A program made the position numbers and the translations under genes. Shown piece after piece: positions 25,330 to 34,772 of a stretch of DNA of 63,334 nucleotides (position 1 is the first letter of the stretch; the number at the start of each line of letters is the position of its first letter). Where the stretch lies: the NCBI RefSeq assembly GCF_001687335.1, contig NZ_MAGO01000004.1, forward strand, positions 150,001 to 213,334, read 5' to 3'. The notes beneath the pieces are model-generated. The model did not search any database. It had not been told where the DNA came from and was given only the letters and a program-made list of their open reading frames with translations. This stretch comes from Dissulfuribacter thermophilus (GTDB lineage Bacteria > Desulfobacterota > Dissulfuribacteria > Dissulfuribacterales > Dissulfuribacteraceae).

Positions 25330-26730
25330 TTAATTTTTATTCTGGAGTAATGGAGATACAGTGATTGTGCCTTGATCGAATTTGAATAATGTTGGACCAA
25401 GCTCCTCCTTTATCTCCAGCCTTGCATTTTCAATCCCGATTGTACAGTTTGGATAGACCCTTTCCCATACCTGGATCTTAGATGCCTGGAGCATGCCGAG
25501 TCTTTCCTCAATTTGCCTGAGTTCGTAGCGTATTCGCTCTAGTTCATCAATTAAATTCATCAACGCAGATGTCAGGCTTTCCTTCAACACCAATCCTTTG
25601 CCCTCAAGCTTTCCTCTGGTCTTTTCAAGCTTAATCAGTTTTGAAAGACCGTCTTTAACCTTGTGAATTTTGTCTGCAGTCTCTTCAACTTGGGCAACCC
25701 TTTCTTTATACATTTTATCCAACACCGGATCTCTTCCAGAAAGGACAATGGTTGGAACAAAGGCCTGACTACCCAATACCTTGACTGCAATGCTTCCACC
25801 TACCCTAATAGCACCTCCAGCAATTAACCCCTTGCCAGTTACAGCAAATAGGTGACCTTTAGCATTGCATTCTGCATCGAGCATATAGTCTCCTAGCTCA
25901 ACATCACCACCAACGGTCAAATTGGCATATTCCACAGCTCCACACGCCAGATCCTTGGATACAATAACACGTGTTAGTCCAGCCCTTATGATCCCTCGAA
26001 CCTTTAGGTTGCCACCCACAGTCACCTGTGCCTCATCCTCGATGTTACCACCGACCTCGAGATCCCCTTCTGTTCTCACCTCCATGCTTCCCATTATGGA
26101 TTGCCTAATTATGAGTCTCTCGCCCCAAAATACTATATTACCCGTGGAAAGATCTACTGAACCAGGTATTTCCCATTCCTTTAGTACAGTAATGGTCCCG
26201 TCTTTTAAGACTTCGAATTTGCCTGGCCAAATCGCCAATAACTCTCTGTCGTCTGAAGAGACTTCTACACCTTCACCTATCTTAAAGATTGGCCATCTTC
26301 CTGGTTCAGGCGGCACTTCTTCACCAAATATGTTGATTCCAGGGGTTCCAGTAGTAGGTGGCCTCTTCCTCGCAACCACTTGGCCTTTTTTGACATTTAT
26401 TATTGTCAAATTGGTCCTGTCATCTCTATAAATCCCCTCTAATATTTCATAGTCATCGTCCTTGAACGGATATACTTCTATTGATCCATCTTCTCCGTTA
26501 ACAGGATAGGTCCCACGAGCAACAATCCATCTGTCATCTTCAGGTTGAGGGAATTCCAAGATCCCATGTTTTATGTCATATTCAGCGAGTATTTCCTTTA
26601 TTCTGCTAGTCCACCCAATATCGGGCTCCTGCTCAAAAACTACGTAGGCCTCCATAAAATCCTTTGAGACCTTCAATTTTGCTTTGCCTTCAAATATTGA
26701 TATACCTTTTACGAGATCTTCCCTTGACAT
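25330..26730 (-). CDS. FapA/DUF342 family protein
   Basis: The 466-residue protein has an N-terminal region with the GTPVNGEDGSIEV-like segment (RGTYPVNGEDGSIEVYPF) and PTTGTPGINIFGEEVPPEPG. A right-handed beta-helix (about 170-320) is built from short G-rich turns such as VEVGGNIEDEAQVTVGGNLK-type repeats, followed by a coiled coil (about 345-415). This is the FapA (DUF342) architecture. It is cytoplasmic and its biochemical role is unsettled; it is common in Desulfobacterota and Clostridia. It diverges from the transaldolase gene across 85 bp. Confidence 0.88.
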   Translation of the reverse strand: MSREDLVKGISIFEGKAKLKVSKDFMEAYVVFEQEPDIGWTSRIKEILAEYDIKHGILEFPQPEDDRWIVARGTYPVNGEDGSIEVYPFKDDDYEILEGIYRDDRTNLTIINVKKGQVVARKRPPTTGTPGINIFGEEVPPEPGRWPIFKIGEGVEVSSDDRELLAIWPGKFEVLKDGTITVLKEWEIPGSVDLSTGNIVFWGERLIIRQSIMGSMEVRTEGDLEVGGNIEDEAQVTVGGNLKVRGIIRAGLTRVIVSKDLACGAVEYANLTVGGDVELGDYMLDAECNAKGHLFAVTGKGLIAGGAIRVGGSIAVKVLGSQAFVPTIVLSGRDPVLDKMYKERVAQVEETADKIHKVKDGLSKLIKLEKTRGKLEGKGLVLKESLTSALMNLIDELERIRYELRQIEERLGMLQASKIQVWERVYPNCTIGIENARLEIKEELGPTLFKFDQGTITVSPLLQNKN

Positions 26731-26815
26731 CCTTTGATCCCACTTTTTTATTCTATCGACTGTTAATGTTTAATTCATTAATTGAACCAAAAAAAATCTA
26801 TAAGAAGGGGGAATT

Positions 26816-27463
26816 ATGAAATTTTTCATTGATACTGCGAACCTTGATGAAATAAAAAAAGCAAAGGAATGGGGACTTGTCGATGGTGTAACCACAAATC
26901 CAAGCCTCATTGCAAAAGAAAATGTCTCCTTTAAAGAACGAATAAAGGAAATCTGTGAACTTGTAAACGGACCAGTTAGCGCTGAGGTAGTAAGCACTGA
27001 TGCTCAAGGCATGATAGAAGAAGCACGCGAACTCAGTTCCCTGGCTGACAACGTCGTAATAAAAATCCCAATGACAATGGAAGGCATAAAGGCCACCAAA
27101 ACCCTTTCTCAAGAAGGTATCCGCACAAATGTTACCCTCATCTTCTCACCACTTCAGGCCCTACTGGCAGCCAAGGCCGGTGCAACCTACGTTAGCCCGT
27201 TCGTAGGAAGGCTCGATGACATATCTCATGACGGTATGGCACTAATAGAACAGGTGGTTCAGATATTCGATAATTATGGCTTCGACACAGAAATTATCGT
27301 AGCCAGTATCAGAAATCCGATCCACGTACTCGATGCTGCAATAATGGGCGCCGATATTGCCACTATACCATTTAAGGTCATTAGCCAGCTCGCCAAACAT
27401 CCACTCACGGATATAGGGCTAGAGAAATTTTTAAAGGATTGGGAAAAGGTTCCCGAAAAATAA
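26816..27463 (+). CDS. tal: Transaldolase / fructose-6-phosphate aldolase (short TalC-type)
   Basis: Class I aldolase of the pentose phosphate branch, 215 aa, the size of the short decameric subfamily. It has [28 protein letters not shown] near residue 27, the Schiff-base lysine in [11 protein letters not shown] near residue 82, [19 protein letters not shown] and [12 protein letters not shown]. Transaldolase and F6P aldolase activity cannot be told apart by eye. An AGAAGGGGG ribosome binding site precedes the ATG. The lytic transglycosylase gene follows after 6 bp. Confidence 0.94.
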   Translation: MKFFIDTANLDEIKKAKEWGLVDGVTTNPSLIAKENVSFKERIKEICELVNGPVSAEVVSTDAQGMIEEARELSSLADNVVIKIPMTMEGIKATKTLSQEGIRTNVTLIFSPLQALLAAKAGATYVSPFVGRLDDISHDGMALIEQVVQIFDNYGFDTEIIVASIRNPIHVLDAAIMGADIATIPFKVISQLAKHPLTDIGLEKFLKDWEKVPEK

Positions 27464-27469
27464 GGTAGG

Positions 27470-28024
27470 ATGCCCAAACTGTGTTGGATCTTTTTGGTCG
27501 CCCTATACGGTACGTTTCTAACTGTTGATACCCAAGCTCAGCTTTTCTTCTACAGGGATTCGGATGGGGTGCTACACATTTCAAATGTGGCGCCCCAAAC
27601 CCCATTCCATACTAACCTCGATTATATAGAGGAAGCTGCTTATTCCTTTGACATTGACCCACTCCTCCTTAGGGCCCTTGTATTGGTTGAATCCAACGGT
27701 AATCCCAAGGCAATTTCAAGAAAAGGCGCCATGGGACTCACCCAGCTCATGCCAGGGACTGCTAAAGACCTTGGAATTGAAAATCCCTTCGACCCAAGAG
27801 AAAATGTGCTGGGGGGTGCCCGATACCTCAAGGAAATGCTAAATAGATTCCGAGGGGATCTCATATTGGCATTAGCTGCTTATAATGCCGGTCGCAATGC
27901 AATTGAACGTCATAAAGGGCTTCCAGACTATCCTGAGACCATTAGTTTCGTTAAAAGGGTGCTTGAGACCTGGAGAGAGCTAATAAAGAAAAAAGGGCCT
28001 CAATCGCATGAGGCCCTTTTTTGA
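27470..28024 (+). CDS. Secreted lytic transglycosylase (SLT domain)
   Basis: Cleaves peptidoglycan glycan strands in the periplasm. The 184-residue protein has a signal peptide (CWIFLVALYGTFLTVDTQAQ), a short DUF4124-like strand pair (LFFYRDSDGVLHISN), and the Slt70-type domain with catalytic Glu in LRALVLVESNGNPKAIS, then GAMGLTQLMPGTAKDLG and ILALAAYNAGRNAIE. It is co-transcribed with the transaldolase gene. The last codons are part of the terminator stem. Confidence 0.93.
   Translation: MPKLCWIFLVALYGTFLTVDTQAQLFFYRDSDGVLHISNVAPQTPFHTNLDYIEEAAYSFDIDPLLLRALVLVESNGNPKAISRKGAMGLTQLMPGTAKDLGIENPFDPRENVLGGARYLKEMLNRFRGDLILALAAYNAGRNAIERHKGLPDYPETISFVKRVLETWRELIKKKGPQSHEALF
27989..28022. terminator. 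Bidirectional Rho-independent terminator
   Basis: AAAAAAGGGCCTCA and TGAGGCCCTTTTTT form a 14-bp perfect stem around ATCGCA. The T runs on both strands make it bidirectional, serving the transglycosylase gene (whose stop lies at its edge) and the convergent 8-haem cytochrome gene. Confidence 0.9.
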
Positions 28025-28050
28025 TGTTCCTTGTTATCTAAGCTCAGCTA

Positions 28051-31000
28051 CTAGCGGAGAAATGCACCCCACAATTTTTCAAACAATGGACTTCCGCCTT
28101 CGCTTCCCCTTTCTGCTGCAACATATTCACCTGGCTCATTGATCTTAACCCACACATATGCGCCTACATGGGAAAGTACTTCGGCACCTTCTGCAGGCCT
28201 GAAGGCATAATCTCCATGAGACTTGACGTATACCTCAGGGTCAGCACCCTGGAATGGTAACTTAACAAACATAGTCTCATGGCCTTCACCTTCAACTCCG
28301 ACCTTCAGTATGTATCCTTCTACAAAGCCCTTTCCAGCAACATACACGAATTCCTTTGCTGGCTGGAACCCAAGCTCTGTTATCTCAGGCCTGATCTCCT
28401 CTGGCACGTAGAAGTAGTGCTTATCAGACCAAGGACCATTCACCACCTGTTTGAGATAGGTCTTGTTCAACTCCTCTTCAGTTAACTTGGCACCTAGCTC
28501 AGCAGCAATCTCTGCCCCTGTAATATGGCCTTCAGCAGTCATGTAGAATAACTCTTCAGCATGGTGCCTGCTGTGAGCCAATATTTCATCCTGTCTTGCA
28601 CCGAGGATGCTGAGGCCATTTGCCTCGAATTTATCAATGTAGATAACCTCTCCATCCACTACGAAGAATGGATCTGGGCCTTTTCCAGCTAAGAAGTCAG
28701 CCATAGCAGGAGTCGGCACCATGCCGGTCTTTCTCATATACTCTGCAAGACCCTCTTTTGTCTTAGCTGCCTCTGGATCAAAGGTAAGGGCCCTGTTCTT
28801 CTCCTCAAACCATGGTGGTGCCCATGGCAAGAAGCCTACGATCCTATCGGTGATACGATGTGCACCAGGATCCTTTGTGTAATCGCCGTGGCAATCGAAA
28901 CAGGACTGTGCCCCGAGTGCCTTCTCTGCAGGCTGTACTCCATGGCTGTCAGAGAAGTAATGAGCAGCTATAAAGAGCATGGGCATTGGATTGGACTCGC
29001 CTTCAGCCTTTAACACCTTTACCAAGGCCTCCTGCATTGCCCTTACGTCTTCTTCCCACCAGAGCTCAGGGAAGCCATCGCCTGTGTGGTCGAAGATCAC
29101 ATAGCCAGAATCCTTGAGCACTACCTTACCTACATTTGGATCCTGTGCCCATGTAGGATCATTGGGTGGAATGTCTCTAAGCTGGTCTGGTGTATAGACG
29201 TAGAATGTCGCTGCAGGCAGGAACTTGTCTATAGCAGCGTTGATCTCTCTTAGATACAAGACCTTGGTTCCACCATATGCAAGAGGATTATCAGCTAGGG
29301 CGCTCATTCCTCCCTCTGGATACGGATTGGCATCGACCCAGGTAAGAATGGTTATCGGGTTACCAATCACAATCTGAGGATATCCATTCTTGGAATTTGC
29401 CCAATACAGAGGCGGATAGACCTCATTGTCATGGGCTGGATCATAGGTTATTGGCACTCCAAGGGATTTTTGCTTTTCAAGCATGATCTGATAGAAGCTC
29501 TTCCAGAAATCGAACTTGGGATTGGTCATGAGACCATTCACGAGCTGGCCTGGATCGGCCTCGCTGCTCATCCAGAAATAATCCACCATCTGTGACATGA
29601 AATCCATTGGCTGAATGCCATTACCATCAGCATCGATGTGCTGTGCCAGCATATGGAAGTGCGGGATCCCGTAGCCTGGTGAAGTTCCATATACCGGTGA
29701 AAGAGCATAGTATGGAGGAAATGCCATGGCTGGGAAGTTGGAAAGACCGCCCATCAAGGTGTAATAGCCGAATCTGTTATCGAAGTTTGAATAATAACCA
29801 AGGGTGTCGTCAAAGGCCCTGAAACGCCAGGTACGTTTATATGGAATATGACATGTTTCACATGCGATCTCGGCTATGTGCTTACCAGCCACTTCCCCGA
29901 ATTTTTCTTCATGCTTTCTGGTGGGATTAGGCGCATCTGGATCCTGTCCGCTTAGATGGCAGCCTTCGCATGTCCTTGGCTTTGGATTGTTGTCAAGGTC
30001 ATTTCTCACCATATGGGCAGTGTCTGTCCCCTTGAGGAAGTTGTGCTTTGCTTCAACGTCACCCGTATATCTCAGATGGCATGAACCACAGCCCATCTTC
30101 TTCCCTGACATGTGGACGTCATAGCCTGAGGCTTCTGGATCATCTGTGAAGTTTACATATTGACCATTCTTGACCCAGTCAGCTGGCATTCCAAGGGCAT
30201 AAAGTCTTGCTCTGGTCCACTCAGAGTTGCCATGGTCCTTTGTCATCACATGGCACTGGCCACAGACCTTGACCCATTTCCATGAATCGACATCATCGGA
30301 ACCGCCAAACATTTCAATGTCGAGAGCTCCGTCGTCACCAAGGTCGGCCACGTTGTAATATGACTTTGCCTCCCACTCATCTCCATTCTTCACGATCTGC
30401 ACATAGCTGAGTGGCATGCCGTCATTATTGAGATCTAGACCCATTAGCTGTGCAGTGGGCATCATGTAGAAGAAGCTTGGCAAGAAATCATGCCTTGCAG
30501 CCATATTCTTTAAGGTATCGTATGGGATAATCCCATTTTCCCAATCAGCTATGACTTTGGTGAGATTGATTCCAAAGAATGCCTTGGGATCGAAGTATGT
30601 CATGTCCCCCTGCATAATCAGGCCGTAGGCATACTGAAATGCAGCCCAGCCCAAGCCTACGAGACCGCTATACTGAATTCCCTGACCCTCTACAAGTGGG
30701 GCGCGGACGAAATCTCTCACAGACGCATTTGGGTCGTCCCAATCAGTATAGATCTTACCAGGCTCATAGGAACGAAGTGGGAAAGGAATTGGTAGGAGTT
30801 GCCCAGTTCCTGGATCTCTAATTTCATAGCCGTACACGAATGAATTAAAGAACATTGCATTTAGATCATCCATGGTGGCCTCAGCTGGCATTAGGCCATT
30901 TTGCTTCATATAGTCCAGGATTTGGGCAAAAATAGCCCCAATGGCCTCCTGATTTGCCATTAACTTGGCCATCTCATCTGCACCACCGTTTGGATTGTAG

Positions 31001-32166
31001 GTGTATGCATCCTTTATTCCATTTTGGGTATAGATGTGAGGAGTAATACTTGGTGGTCCGTATAGTGCATAGGGTAGTGATTCCCCAGAGGGATCAATAG
31101 CCTTTAATCCGTCTGTCCAGATCCTGAAGAGCTCTCCTACATGGTCTTTTGGTAACATGCTAAGCTTGAAGAACTTGCTGCCTATTGGGCGAGTCATGCG
31201 CTGAATGTCATTGGTGTAGGAAAGGGCGCTTTCATTCAATACGCCTTCCTTAAGTGGCATTCCAAGGGAAATCTTAACCACCTCTCCATTTTGGCGTTCA
31301 GCAAAGATCATGAGCCTTGGCCTGAAGGGCTGCACCTTAAGGCCATCTGCTGCCTCATAAACAAATGGATTTGATTCAAGGTCTGGATCAATATGGCAGA
31401 GAAGACAGTCTGCCTCCATGACCCCACTCTTTGACCAGTCATGGCGCTTTGGATCGCCGTGATCAGCAACTGTCTCTTGAATAGACTTTCCGCTAATCAG
31501 AGACTGTGTCGTAGCATTGGGGCCATAGGTGTAGAAATCTCTATCGTAAGAGTGTGAAAGTGTGGCTTCAGCCTCTGGGCTGTCGTAAGGGGCCACAGTC
31601 CCATCAGACTTTACAATTCCTTCTGCTGGACCGCCGCCTGGGTGACAGCTGTAGCATGTCCCCAACTGATCTGCCACGCCCTGATCAAAGAAAAATGGCT
31701 TGCCCTCAGTTGAGAAAGGATTGTCCAAGGTACCTCTTTCCCTCTTAGCCGCCAACTGGCGGTAAGAGGGGGGTCACCATGCACCAAACTGTCCAGAACT
31801 CAGAAGGTGACCGTAGGCATTTGCCAGATATTTATAAAGAGTTCCGTCATTGTGTTCATCGCTCCAATGATCACTCAAATTTTCACCATTTGGTCCTGCT
31901 CCCTCTCTAAAATGGTATGCACGGGTTATGGCATCATAATCATGACACCTACCACATGTCTTTTTTGGGCTATATGCAGGTCCCCTCATATAAACCGACC
32001 CGTTTGCCGCCCGAATTACATCGTTTGGGTCTAATTGGTCCTTAATCGGGTTGCCATTTCTGTCCAACAAGGTCACAGCAGGATGTGCCATGACCATATG
32101 TGGGGCCACTACTAGAAGTAGAGCTACAAAGGACACAATACAACTTCGTAGGACATTGGTTCTCAT
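28051..32166 (-). CDS. Large octahaem c-type cytochrome with in-frame UGA (probable selenocysteine)
   Basis: From ATG 32166 a signal peptide (CIVSFVALLLVVAPHMVMA) and one haem site (CGRCH) are read up to a TGA at codon 131 (31774-31776), in GQFGAW-U-PPSYRQLAAK. The same frame then continues for 1240 codons with seven more haem sites (CYSCH, CLLCH, CGQCH, CGSCH, CEGCH, CETCH, CFDCH). The downstream part has only a TTG start and no signal peptide, yet c-type haem is attached outside the cytoplasm, so the haem sites make sense only with read-through. A SECIS-like hairpin directly follows the TGA. The 1371-residue product would be periplasmic or on the cell surface, the terminal partner of the upstream 12-haem lipoprotein and porin. 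Its electron acceptor or substrate is unknown. A haem-proximal Sec might be a ligand or redox group. Nonsense mutation is the alternative. Confidence 0.85.
31740..31773 (-). promoter_or_regulatory. Bacterial SECIS-like stem-loop after the UGA at 31774
   Basis: Read on the minus strand: three C after the UGA, then CCCUCUUA-CCGCC, loop AGUU, GGCGG, a bulged C, UAAGAGGG. That is 13 base pairs with one bulge. The loop begins 16 bases after the UGA and has a G as its second base, both within the known geometry of bacterial SECIS elements recognised by SelB. In a coding region such a stem is not otherwise expected. Confidence 0.8.
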
Positions 32167-32248
32167 CCTTTTCCCTCCTGAATTTGATATTCTTTATTAA
32201 GAAAGGGGTAAGAGAACTCCCAAACTCTTACCCCAAATCTTCATTGTT

Positions 32249-33166
32249 TTACTTTTCCTGTCTCAGGATAATGTTGGAATGACACCTCAGACAATCAGCT
32301 GTCGTGTGGCATACATTACATGACCTAAAGTTCTTTATAGCCTCTTCAGCATGTCTGGGTTCTGGTATAAAAGCGATCCAATCAGCTGCCTTGTGGGATA
32401 TTGGCTTCTGGCTCCTATGACAATCAGAACAGAAGCTTGCAACGTGGCATGTTGCACACAGACGTCTATCGTGGGTTGCCTCTACACCATGTTGAGTGGT
32501 CTTCCAATTGAAGATGTGATCTTTTGGTTTCTTGGTCCTGTGACACTCTTGGCAGAATTTCTTGTCCTTACCATGACAATATTCACAGCTCTTATCGAAT
32601 CTCGACTCAAATCCGTGATGCATGGCCCAATCGCCATGGTGGCTCTCAGGTGGAACATCCTTCCTCACCTTCTCATGGCAGGTTGCACATGACTTAGGAG
32701 CCTCCTCTCCATTGTGGCACTGCTGGCAAGTGGTCATTCGAGGCCATTCAATGGAATTGAGTGACTCAGCCTCTCCAAGGCCCTTATGGCACGTTGTACA
32801 CTCTAGTCCATCGTGTACTTCATGGCTAAAAATTACGTCTTCAAAGCTCTTTGGCTTCTCCTTTGCAGCCCTCTCAACCGAATAGTCCTTTTTTGAGCTT
32901 TCAACAGTATGGCACACCAAACAGTCTTCGTTGGGATTATCCATGTTTATCTCATGACATTCACCACACGTGTCCATAGAGGGATTTTGCATCTTGCCTT
33001 CATCAGTGGCTGTGTGACACTGACTGCACTCGATTTCATTTTCCACCACATGTAGCTTGTGGTTAAACTTAAGATCCCCTTCCTTCTTACAACCAGAAAG
33101 GCTTAAGCTTGATAGCGTTAATATGGCCAAAAACAGTATTGTTTTACTTATTATCTGACTCTTCAT
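32249..33166 (-). CDS. Dodecahaem c-type cytochrome lipoprotein
   Basis: ATG 33166 is chosen since a lipoprotein signal follows (ILFLAILTLSSLSLSGC, lipobox LSGC) and GAGGGG lies upstream. The remaining 280 residues hold twelve CXXCH motifs, in order CSQCH, CGECH, CLVCH, CTTCH, CQQCH, CATCH, CEYCH, CQECH, CATCH, CSDCH, CNVCH, CLRCH. Many His pairs suit c3/c7-type bis-His ligation (FNHKLHV, FSHEVHD). It would be an outer-membrane-anchored electron wire between periplasm and porin or on the surface. It starts 13 bp after the beta-barrel gene and lies 82 bp before the octahaem gene, so the three form one operon. Confidence 0.93.
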   Translation of the reverse strand: MKSQIISKTILFLAILTLSSLSLSGCKKEGDLKFNHKLHVVENEIECSQCHTATDEGKMQNPSMDTCGECHEINMDNPNEDCLVCHTVESSKKDYSVERAAKEKPKSFEDVIFSHEVHDGLECTTCHKGLGEAESLNSIEWPRMTTCQQCHNGEEAPKSCATCHEKVRKDVPPESHHGDWAMHHGFESRFDKSCEYCHGKDKKFCQECHRTKKPKDHIFNWKTTQHGVEATHDRRLCATCHVASFCSDCHRSQKPISHKAADWIAFIPEPRHAEEAIKNFRSCNVCHTTADCLRCHSNIILRQEK

Positions 33167-33179
33167 GACCCGCACCCCT

Positions 33180-34586
33180 CTACCAACTAAAGTTAATGGT
33201 TGCGGTAAGGGCATTTATGCCCGATACCCCAAATTCTCTGTAATAATCGTCTCTCTCATATTCATATTTGAGCTCTGCCCATTTTTCTGGAGCAAGCTTG
33301 TAGCGGCAAAGGCCATAGTACTGCTGAGCTGCCTCGCCCTCTATGAGGCTGTTGACATCTTCAGTTTTATAGTAAAAGCCCGCCCCAAGAGTCATCTTTT
33401 CAGTGATTTCCTGAGAGAGATCACCGTAAACCGAAGAAGATTCGGCTTCATAAAATTCGTCCCTGTCCTCGTACCATTTGCTATAGCCAAGGGTCAGCTT
33501 TGTGCCTTTAAACAGCCACCAATCCTCCATTGAAAATCCTAAGGTCCATCTATAAAAATTGGTGTTATAGAGGTCTTCTTGTGACTCATGACTTAGACGC
33601 CTGGCAGTAAGCCTTACAAATGCTGTAAGTCCCTCCTGCCTTGGAATGGGCTGGGACAAAGAAATGGTATAGTCTATATATCCTATCTCCCTCGCAAGAT
33701 ACAGGCGCTTTATATCCTGAGCTAGATTGTCACTTACAGAAAAGGTATAGTCATAGATAAAATCGTCTTCTCTTTTTACCTTGAAGCGCTTATAGACATT
33801 TATTCCAATTGTTGTATTCGTTTTGGGACAGGTACCAACAAGGTCTATATTCCAGTCTCTGTTGTGTTCATCTATCAATGCCCATCTGGCCCTTACCTTA
33901 AGATCTTCCATAGGGCGCCAGAGGATTCTACCTTCAGTTGAAGTCTTTTGATAAAAGACACTCTCTAGATGGAGGGTGAGATCCCTGTTCGGCCTAAAGG
34001 CCAGGTTGATTCCACCAACACCATCTTTGTTAAGATCTGAATAGAGCTGAACAATCGCCCCGCCAAATACCTCGAAATCTAACCAATCCCTTCCTACTGC
34101 AGTACCTCTGACGTAAATTCCATCAAAGTGTACTGTCTCTGCGCTGTAGGCATATTGACGGCCAAGCCTTAAATCAATACCTTCAAGAACATCCTTTTTC
34201 TCAAAATAGGCATAAAAGGCGTCAAGCCTCTGCCTTTGGTCACTTGATACATCCACATAGTCCTGAAAGATGGATCCAAAGGCTGTTCCATCAAGATCCT
34301 TTTGATACTTTCCTAAAAAAGAGAAGGTGACCCCTGTATTTGAGTGTGACATGTCAACACCCAGGACCTCAATAAGATCCTGATCATTTGAATCATCACT
34401 CAAAAGGTCACCATTTGGACTGTCAGACCACTGGAGTTTATACTGGGTATTGCTTCGAATCTCTGCATTTCCCCAGCTAAACTCCCGGGCCCATGAAAGT
34501 TGCGCACAAAAAAAGACCCCTAACAAAAACATTAGGGGTCCTACCACTAATAAGGAATGTTTTTGGAACTCCCGTCTTGCACTCAT
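33180..34586 (-). CDS. Outer-membrane beta-barrel (porin-like) protein of a cytochrome operon
   Basis: A signal peptide (LLVVGPLMFLLGVFFCAQLSWA) leads a 440-residue mature protein made of alternating aromatic/polar strands (LRLGRQYAYSAETVHFDGIYV, FTLGFSMEDWW-type strands) and closing with TATINFSW, an aromatic C-terminus suited to Bam assembly. The haem motif CXXCH is absent. By position with two multihaem cytochromes it is the likely barrel of a porin-cytochrome conduit, as in Mtr/Pcc/Ext systems, but it shows no sequence feature by which I can assign it to one of those families. GAGGATAGGGAG precedes the ATG. Confidence 0.85.
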   Translation of the reverse strand: MSARREFQKHSLLVVGPLMFLLGVFFCAQLSWAREFSWGNAEIRSNTQYKLQWSDSPNGDLLSDDSNDQDLIEVLGVDMSHSNTGVTFSFLGKYQKDLDGTAFGSIFQDYVDVSSDQRQRLDAFYAYFEKKDVLEGIDLRLGRQYAYSAETVHFDGIYVRGTAVGRDWLDFEVFGGAIVQLYSDLNKDGVGGINLAFRPNRDLTLHLESVFYQKTSTEGRILWRPMEDLKVRARWALIDEHNRDWNIDLVGTCPKTNTTIGINVYKRFKVKREDDFIYDYTFSVSDNLAQDIKRLYLAREIGYIDYTISLSQPIPRQEGLTAFVRLTARRLSHESQEDLYNTNFYRWTLGFSMEDWWLFKGTKLTLGYSKWYEDRDEFYEAESSSVYGDLSQEITEKMTLGAGFYYKTEDVNSLIEGEAAQQYYGLCRYKLAPEKWAELKYEYERDDYYREFGVSGINALTATINFSW

Positions 34587-34611
34587 GGCTCCCTATCCTC
34601 TTTTTTTTATT

Positions 34612-34631
34612 TTCCCGTGACGACACGGGAA
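34612..34631 (-). promoter_or_regulatory. Leader hairpin of the porin-cytochrome operon
   Basis: Perfect 8-bp stem TTCCCGTG/CACGGGAA with loop TCGT (minus strand), 26 bases before the start codon and followed by AAAATAAAAAAAA. A TTGACT about 75 bases further upstream might be a -35 element. The hairpin could stabilise the message or regulate translation. Confidence 0.45.
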
Positions 34632-34740
34632 TCTTTACCTCCCTAATCTACCCATCCGCGTTGCACGAATGAGTCCCTAAATAGGATGTACCCTTGTTCA
34701 CTAAGTTAGTCAACATGGAAATTTAAATTTATAATTAGGG

Positions 34741-34770
34741 CAAAAATAGCTATTAATTTTTTTGATAGCT
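34741..34770 (-). terminator. Weak terminator after rodA
   Basis: AGCTAT/ATAGCT arms (34748-34753, 34765-34770) enclose an A-rich loop, with ATTTTTG following on the minus strand. It lies directly after the rodA stop. Confidence 0.5.
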
Positions 34771-34772
34771 AG

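Noticed and set aside
28051-31755. Treating the large 3' frame as an independent 1234-residue cytochrome
   Set aside because: Its only start is TTG inside the SECIS-like stem, without signal peptide or ribosome binding site, although it carries seven haem sites that need export.
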